A stretch of DNA of 9,591 nt from Polynucleobacter meluiroseus. GTDB lineage: Bacteria > Bacteroidota > Bacteroidia > Flavobacteriales_D > Crocinitomicaceae. Below the pieces are notes generated by a model. It was not told the origin of the DNA, ran no database searches, and saw nothing but the letters and a program-made list of their open reading frames with translations. Made by a program: the position numbers and the translations under genes. Below, piece after piece: positions 1 through 4,419 of this stretch; the first letter of the stretch is position 1; the number at the start of each line of letters is the position of its first letter. The stretch covers positions 1 through 9,591 of the forward strand of contig CALQBB020000009.1 of NCBI GenBank assembly GCA_943328715.2. The letters are read 5' to 3'.

Positions 1-379
1 AATAGGCATCTAAAAACTGTGGCATTCCATTCTCATCTCCGTAGAATGTTTTACTTGCATCGGTTTCTGAGGTGTATGGACGACCATTTTTATCGTAAAG
101 CGTTGTCGGCAAGTTTGCACGTGTATCTAAATCGTTGAACAAACCAAAAACATCAGTTTCTAGAATGATCTTATTCGTATTAATCATCGCAGAATAAACA
201 GAATCCGACAATTGAAAGAGTCGTTTGTCATTCGAATGCAAGGACCCAAAAACGTAGGATTTTTGTTTTAAGCCATTTCCAGAAATTTCCCAAAGTAATT
301 CCCTATCGGCAAAGTAATTTTGACCAAATGCTAAAAAGCAAGAGCCGTAAATTGCACAAAGTATAACTAAGTATTTCAT
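1..379 (-). CDS. TraB/GumN-family secreted protein, 5' part (3' end outside window)
   Basis: The first 126 codons are present; the rest lies beyond position 1. The protein begins with a hydrophobic signal peptide of about 20 residues ending near AFGQ. A TraB/GumN-like start follows: LLWEISGNGLKQKSYVFGSLH (split here as LLWEISGNGL then KQKSYVFGSLH), with the family's G-x-x-H motif as G45-S-L-H48 and a conserved acidic pair in ILETD (E74, D76). TraB/GumN/Tiki proteins include metal-dependent proteases, and the GxxH motif and downstream glutamate are thought to contribute to the active site; the substrate here is unknown. The Cys at residue 14 does not sit in a good lipobox, so type I cleavage and export to the periplasm or outside are more likely than lipidation. 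The gene starts 31 bp after the hutI stop on the same strand and may be co-transcribed, although a -7-like element also lies just upstream of its ATG. The family call is good; the function is not established. Confidence 0.75.
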   Translation of the reverse strand, partial: MKYLVILCAIYGSCFLAFGQNYFADRELLWEISGNGLKQKSYVFGSLHSNDKRLFQLSDSVYSAMINTNKIILETDVFGLFNDLDTRANLPTTLYDKNGRPYTSETDASKTFYGDENGMPQFLDAY

Positions 380-387
380 CTTAACTT

Positions 388-395
388 CAAAGGTA
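388..395 (-). promoter_or_regulatory. Bacteroidota-type -7 element upstream of the TraB/GumN gene
   Basis: On the minus strand the sequence reads TACCTTTG, a full match to the TAnnTTTG -7 consensus, 8 bp before the ATG at 379. The best upstream TTG (412-414, overlapping the hutI stop region) gives a spacer of only 16 bp, shorter than the usual 19-21, so the -33 element is poor. If active, it would give the gene an almost leaderless transcript independent of hutI. Confidence 0.35.
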
Positions 396-410
396 CATTT
401 TTACACCGAA

Positions 411-1643
411 TCAAATGAATATTCGTTGCACATGTTGTTCGCCAAAGGCGTAGGCAAGGTAGGCTAACGATGGAATTTCTTTTGTCAAGATAATGGGGGA
501 CTTTCTACCCAAAGAAATTTTACCGTGTGTAGCTGACAATTCGAGTGCTGCAGCGGCATTGATCGTTAATGCGTTGATTCCTTCTTCTGGGGTCATCTTT
601 TGTTTGATGCACGCCAAAGACAAGATCGTCATTAAGTCGTAATTCGGTGAAGACCCTGGATTAAAATCACTTGCCAAAGCCACTGGGAGTCCTGCATCTA
701 TCATACGTCGGGCATCACCAAACGGAATAGACAAAAAGTGAGAACACCCTGGAAGTAGGGTAGGGATGGTGTTGCTTTGTTTCAGTGCAAGAATGTCGTT
801 TTCGTCAATTTCTTCCAAATGGTCTACAGAAATGGCGCCAAGTTCAATGGCTTTTTGAACGCCGCCAAGGACACTAAATTGATTGACATGCACTTTAGGT
901 TTAAGTCCAAAGGCAATTCCAGCTTTTAGTATTTCTTCCATTTCAAGGACAGAGAAATAATTGCGCTCACAGAAGACATCGATGTAATCTGCCAAATCTT
1001 CCTTATGAATCGCGGGCAACATTTCCTGAATGATTAAGTCGATATATCCTCGTTTATTTTCTTTATACTCAGCTGGAAAAGCGTGTGCGCCTAAAAAGGT
1101 TGCTTTGATGCTAATGGGCATGCATTCTTTCAAACGTTTGATGACACGAAGCATTTTAAGCTCACCTTCTAGTGAAAGTCCATAACCAGATTTGATTTCA
1201 AGGGCACCAGTTCCCGTTTGAATAATGCGTTCAATTCGTTGTTTGGCAGAGACAAATAGTTCATCCTCCGATAGCTCACTTAATTTCCTTGCAGAGTTTA
1301 GGATTCCGCCGCCTTTTGCAGCAATTTCCTCATAACTAAGTCCGTGAATTCGGTCGACAAATTCTTCTTCGCGTGTTTTTGCAAAAACGGTATGTGTGTG
1401 CGAATCCACAAAAGCGGGAAGCACGTAGCATCCATCGGCATCCACAATTTCAACATCGCGCCAATCGAGAATCCCTTCCCATTCTGACATTTTTCCATAG
1501 TCGATGACCTCACCGTCTTCTAATGCTAAGAACGCATCTTCAATTAGGTCTAATTGCTTCATTTCAGCACCTTTCCGTACAGTCGGAATTTGTTCACCCG
1601 CTTGTACGAGTCCTTTGATGTTTTTAATAAGGATTTTAGACAT
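411..1643 (-). CDS. hutI: Imidazolonepropionase
   Basis: This 410-residue enzyme of histidine degradation hydrolyses 4-imidazolone-5-propanoate to N-formimidoyl-L-glutamate (EC 3.5.2.7) in the cytoplasm. It has the amidohydrolase TIM-barrel layout with a small flanking beta domain. Visible motifs are the metal-binding pair H82-T-H84 in DSHTHTVFAKTREEEF, EIKSGYGL around K151, GAHA with H187, VHVNQF with metal ligand H252, and ASDFNPGSSP with D326. These match the metal ligands and catalytic His of the characterised HutI family in order and spacing. Length is normal for the family, and the ATG at 1643 gives the expected N-terminus. No other hut gene is adjacent, so hutH, hutU and the next step must be elsewhere. 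It is divergent from the YraN gene, so its promoter should lie in the 84 bp at 1644-1727. The TraB/GumN gene follows 31 bp downstream. Confidence 0.96.
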   Translation of the reverse strand: MSKILIKNIKGLVQAGEQIPTVRKGAEMKQLDLIEDAFLALEDGEVIDYGKMSEWEGILDWRDVEIVDADGCYVLPAFVDSHTHTVFAKTREEEFVDRIHGLSYEEIAAKGGGILNSARKLSELSEDELFVSAKQRIERIIQTGTGALEIKSGYGLSLEGELKMLRVIKRLKECMPISIKATFLGAHAFPAEYKENKRGYIDLIIQEMLPAIHKEDLADYIDVFCERNYFSVLEMEEILKAGIAFGLKPKVHVNQFSVLGGVQKAIELGAISVDHLEEIDENDILALKQSNTIPTLLPGCSHFLSIPFGDARRMIDAGLPVALASDFNPGSSPNYDLMTILSLACIKQKMTPEEGINALTINAAAALELSATHGKISLGRKSPIILTKEIPSLAYLAYAFGEQHVQRIFI

Positions 1644-1727
1644 AGTTGGAATTTGATATAAAGATACTTCCTTGTTTCATTCACTCGGAAAATCGAGGAG
1701 AAAATTGTATATTTAGGTAAAAAGAAA
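1644..1727. promoter_or_regulatory. Divergent intergenic region between hutI and the YraN gene
   Basis: These 84 bp must hold the start signals for both divergent genes unless one promoter lies inside the other gene. Near-matches to the -7 consensus TAnnTTTG occur in each direction: TATATTTA at 1708-1715 on the plus strand, 12 bp before the YraN ATG, and TATCTTTA at 1659-1666 on the minus strand, 15 bp before the hutI ATG. Each has 7 of the 8 expected bases counting the two free positions. No convincing TTG at -33 is present for either. The bases just before both start codons are A/T-rich, without a Shine-Dalgarno site. Confidence 0.3.
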
Positions 1728-2081
1728 ATGAAAAAAGAGGAGTTGGGCTCATGGGGAGAAGATGAGGCGTTGAATTTTTTACAAAGGAAAGGATTTCAGT
1801 TAATTGATCGAAACATCCGTTTTAAGAAGTGGGAAATTGACCTCGTACTCATGGATGGAGAAGAATTGGTCGTTGTGGAAGTAAAAGCGAGGTGTACCGC
1901 ACAAATTGGCGAGCCATGGCGAGCTGTTACGAGGTCCAAACAACGTCAAATTATTAAAGTTGCCGATCGCTATGTTCAAGATAACCAGATAGACAGAAAT
2001 GTTCGTTTCGATATTATTTCAATCGTTCACAATCAATATCAAACAAGTATTGAGCACATTGCGGATGCCTTTTCAGCGTAA
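1728..2081 (+). CDS. YraN family (UPF0102) nuclease-fold protein
   Basis: A 117-residue protein of the YraN/UPF0102 family, which has the restriction-endonuclease-like fold and resembles Holliday-junction resolvases; its biological role is unsettled. The family layout is complete: an N-terminal GSWGEDEALNFL helix (G7, G10, E11), a RN-R segment near residues 28-31, then the PD-(D/E)xK-type core with E36-I-D38 and V50-E51-V52-K53. D38, E51 and K53 are the expected metal and catalytic residues. The residue before EID is Trp35 where many relatives have Gly (GEID). The ATG gives the usual family N-terminus and is preceded by an A-rich stretch. A purine-rich GAGGAG at 1695-1700 is too far upstream to serve as ribosome binding site. 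The stop codon lies 5 bp from that of the convergent lpd gene. The family assignment is firm; activity is inference. Confidence 0.93.
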   Translation: MKKEELGSWGEDEALNFLQRKGFQLIDRNIRFKKWEIDLVLMDGEELVVVEVKARCTAQIGEPWRAVTRSKQRQIIKVADRYVQDNQIDRNVRFDIISIVHNQYQTSIEHIADAFSA

Positions 2082-2086
2082 CTTGC

Positions 2087-3490
2087 TTAAATGTGTAAAG
2101 CACGGTTATCTGTAGCAGCTAATGCCGCTTCCTTCAATGCTTCTGAATAGGTTGGGTGTCCGTGACAGATACGTGCAATGTCCTCTGCTGAAGCACGGTA
2201 TTCCATTGCGGTAACTGCTTCCATGATTAAATCGGCAGCTCTTGGTGCAATCATGTGTACTCCTAGGATTTCGTCAGTTTTTTCATCAGCCAAAACTTTG
2301 ATGAAGCCACTTGTATCCATACTTGCTCTAGCTCTTCCTAACGCTTTGATTGGGAAACTTCCAGCTTTGTAGGCAATGCCAGAAGCTTTCAACTCTTCTT
2401 CCGTTTTTCCAACAGCAGCAATTTCTGGCCACGTATAAACAACACCAGGAATCAAGTTATAATTGATGTGTGGTTTTTGTCCGGCGATCATTTCCGCAAC
2501 AAATACGCCTTCTTCTTCAGCTTTGTGAGCGAGCATTGCGCCACGAACTACATCACCGATCGCATAGATGTGACTTAATTTCGTTTGAAGGTGCTCATTC
2601 ACGTCGATTTGACCTCTGTCTGTAGCACTTAAACCTGCTTTCTCTAGGTTTAATCCTTCGGTATAAGGTTTTCTTCCAACCGCTACGAGGCAATAATCTG
2701 CTTCAAGCGTTACGGTTTCACCTTTTTTATTTTCAGCTGTTAAAACAACTTTTTTACCTTTATTTTCAACTTTCACTACGCGGTGTTCCATGTGGAATTT
2801 GAATCCTTCTTTTTTAAGAATTTTAGTAAATTCTTTGCCAATTCCGGCATCCATTGTTGGAAGAATCGTTGGTGCAAATTCAACGACTTCCACTTCTGCA
2901 CCCAACCTTGCATAAACGGAACCAAGTTCAAGTCCAATGACACCACCACCGATAACAAGCATTCTTTTTGGAATTTCCGTCATGTTCAAAGCCTCGGTAG
3001 AGGTGATAATGCGTTTTTTATCCGGCTCCATGCCTGGAAAAAAGTTTGGTTTTGAACCCGTAGCAATAATGATATTTTTTCCTTGTAGTGAAGTTTCTGA
3101 GCCATCCGCTCCTTTCACCAAAATCGTGTTTGCATCAGAAAAAGAACCATGACCGTGAAAAACGGTTACTTTGTTTTTATCCATTAGGAATTTTACTCCG
3201 GAACATGTTTGACTTACCACTTCATTTTTGCGGTTAATCATTTGTGTCAGGTTTGCTTTTAAGCCAGTAATTTCGATTCCATGCGTTTGGAAATTGTGTT
3301 GTGCATTATGGAAATGCTCTGATGAATCCAACAAAGCTTTAGAGGGAATACAACCCACATTTAAACAAGTACCACCTAAGGTATTGTATTTTTCTACAAG
3401 CGCTGTTTTTAGTCCAAGTTGTGCACATCGAAGTGCTGAAACATATCCACCTGGACCCGATCCTACTACAATTACATCAAAAGCATTCAT
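2087..3490 (-). CDS. lpd: Dihydrolipoyl dehydrogenase (E3)
   Basis: A 467-residue FAD- and NAD-dependent flavoenzyme (EC 1.8.1.4) that reoxidises protein-bound dihydrolipoamide; it is the shared E3 of pyruvate and 2-oxoglutarate dehydrogenases, branched-chain dehydrogenase and the glycine cleavage system. Visible are the FAD-binding GSGPGG (10-15), redox disulfide CLNVGC (C42, C47), second Rossmann motif GGGVIG (181-186), FAD-binding AIGDV (310-314) and the C-terminal HGHPTYSE with the His445-Glu450 catalytic dyad. The frame is open nine codons further upstream to a GTG at 3517, but I chose the ATG at 3490: it puts the FAD motif at the family's usual place, and a perfect -7 promoter element overlaps the longer version. 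No E1 or E2 gene is next to it, so it appears to be a stand-alone E3 gene. It runs convergently into the YraN gene. Confidence 0.97.
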   Translation of the reverse strand: MNAFDVIVVGSGPGGYVSALRCAQLGLKTALVEKYNTLGGTCLNVGCIPSKALLDSSEHFHNAQHNFQTHGIEITGLKANLTQMINRKNEVVSQTCSGVKFLMDKNKVTVFHGHGSFSDANTILVKGADGSETSLQGKNIIIATGSKPNFFPGMEPDKKRIITSTEALNMTEIPKRMLVIGGGVIGLELGSVYARLGAEVEVVEFAPTILPTMDAGIGKEFTKILKKEGFKFHMEHRVVKVENKGKKVVLTAENKKGETVTLEADYCLVAVGRKPYTEGLNLEKAGLSATDRGQIDVNEHLQTKLSHIYAIGDVVRGAMLAHKAEEEGVFVAEMIAGQKPHINYNLIPGVVYTWPEIAAVGKTEEELKASGIAYKAGSFPIKALGRARASMDTSGFIKVLADEKTDEILGVHMIAPRAADLIMEAVTAMEYRASAEDIARICHGHPTYSEALKEAALAATDNRALHI

Positions 3491-3505
3491 CTCACAAATT
3501 TTCGT

Positions 3506-3513
3506 CAAAGTTA
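3506..3513 (-). promoter_or_regulatory. Bacteroidota-type -7 element of lpd
   Basis: On the minus strand the bases read TAACTTTG, a perfect TAnnTTTG, 15 bp before the chosen lpd ATG at 3490. Transcription would start roughly 10 bp before the ATG. The -33 position at a 19-21 bp spacer is T-rich but lacks TTG. The element overlaps the alternative upstream GTG codon (3515-3517), which supports the shorter protein. Confidence 0.45.
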
Positions 3514-3583
3514 GCACAACAATTTACAAGTTAAAAGCAGAAAGGGGATATCCGTAAATAAAAACAAACTCTTTTGGGATTTT

Positions 3584-3591
3584 TACGTTTA
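3584..3591 (+). promoter_or_regulatory. Possible -7 element of the SDR gene
   Basis: TACGTTTA matches TAnnTTTG at all but the last base and ends 8 bp before the ATG at 3600. No TTG occurs at a 19-21 bp spacer upstream, so this is a weak call resting on position and the -7 match alone. It lies in the 109 bp divergent gap with lpd, which is the longest intergenic stretch of the window and shows nothing else recognisable. Confidence 0.3.
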
Positions 3592-3599
3592 TAACACAG

Positions 3600-4394
3600 A
3601 TGAAAAATTACTTGATTATTGGCTACGGTTGGCTAGGAAAAGCACTTGCGGCAGAACTTAAAAGCGAGGAACTTAACATTTGGGCGAGTACTACGGATGC
3701 CAATAAACTGATTGACATCCAATCGAACGGATTTTTTGGCATTCCAGTAGCTAAAACGAACCAAGTACTTTCTTGGAAACAATTACCAGAAATACATTTT
3801 GACAAAGTAATCATCACCTTACCACCATTCGTGGGTGTTCTTGAATCCTTGAATAATTTACTCGGATCCCTCTCGTTTTCTCAGCTTGTTTTTACGAGTT
3901 CAACAGGTGTTTATATAGAGTCGGATAGCTTGATCAACGAATCGTCACCTGTCGATGAATCACATCTGGTTTTCCAAATGGAAACCTGTATTCGTTCACT
4001 GACAAAATCACCTTGTCAAATTCTTCGATTGGCCGGACATATCGGTCCAAACCGACATCCTCTTCGGTATTTCTTGCGGCATAGACGTCCTATTTCAAAT
4101 GGACAAGCTCCAGTTAATTTAATTCATCAATCGGACATGATTGCAGCGATTGTGGTTCTGTTGCAAGATGTTCAACAAGATGAAGTGTACAATCTTTGTT
4201 GGCCAGATCACCCCACAAAGGAGAGGTACTATGGTGATTTAGTCCTTGAAATGGGAGAAGAACAGCTGAACTTTTTAGAGGGTAATCATGGCAAGAAAAT
4301 TGACGGAAGTAAAATCACCAACGAAACAAGGTTTAATTATCACTATTCAATACACGAAATCAATCGATTAGATTTGAGAAAAGACAACATTTGA
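3600..4394 (+). CDS. Atypical extended SDR, NAD(P)-dependent epimerase-fold protein (YeeZ-like)
   Basis: A 264-residue cytoplasmic protein with an N-terminal Rossmann fold: the dinucleotide-binding loop is GYGWLG (8-13), where YeeZ-like proteins also carry WLG. Further family landmarks are the beta strand and SSTGVY (100-105), ETSPVDE-like NESSPVDE (113-120), RLAGHIGPNRHP (143-154), NLIHQSDM (173-180, resembling the NLIHVDD of the group) and a C-terminal GKKIDGSKI (231-239). The Y105 of SSTGVY is present, but the classical YxxxK catalytic pair of SDRs is not recognisable, as in other atypical members, so an epimerase or dehydrogenase activity should not be assumed. Substrate is unknown. It is divergent from lpd and followed by the PKD-protein gene, whose promoter overlaps its 3' end, so the two need not be functionally linked. 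Confidence 0.85.
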   Translation: MKNYLIIGYGWLGKALAAELKSEELNIWASTTDANKLIDIQSNGFFGIPVAKTNQVLSWKQLPEIHFDKVIITLPPFVGVLESLNNLLGSLSFSQLVFTSSTGVYIESDSLINESSPVDESHLVFQMETCIRSLTKSPCQILRLAGHIGPNRHPLRYFLRHRRPISNGQAPVNLIHQSDMIAAIVVLLQDVQQDEVYNLCWPDHPTKERYYGDLVLEMGEEQLNFLEGNHGKKIDGSKITNETRFNYHYSIHEINRLDLRKDNI

Positions 4395-4404
4395 CCTATT
4401 TTTG
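4373..4404 (+). promoter_or_regulatory. Near-consensus Bacteroidota promoter of the PKD-protein gene
   Basis: TTTG at 4373-4376, a 20 bp spacer, and TATTTTTG at 4397-4404 match the Bacteroidota -33/-7 promoter (TTTG, 19-21 bp, TAnnTTTG) at every fixed position. The -33 element is inside the last codons of the SDR gene, and the -7 element starts 3 bp after its stop. The ATG at 4420 follows the -7 by 15 bp, giving a leader of about 10 bases. Confidence 0.6.
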
Positions 4405-4419
4405 CGTCTTAGAAGCAAC

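Noticed and set aside
1695..1700. GAGGAG as ribosome binding site of the YraN gene
   Set aside because: It is 27 bp before the ATG, much too far, and Bacteroidota genes generally do not rely on Shine-Dalgarno pairing.
2783..3055. Open frame on the plus strand opposite lpd
   Set aside because: It lies fully within lpd on the other strand, has a composition explained by lpd codons and shows no domain.
3491..3599. Riboswitch, small RNA or operator in the longest intergenic gap
   Set aside because: I could find no stable hairpin or known motif; only promoter-like -7 elements for the two flanking genes. The GGATATCC palindrome there is too short to mean much.
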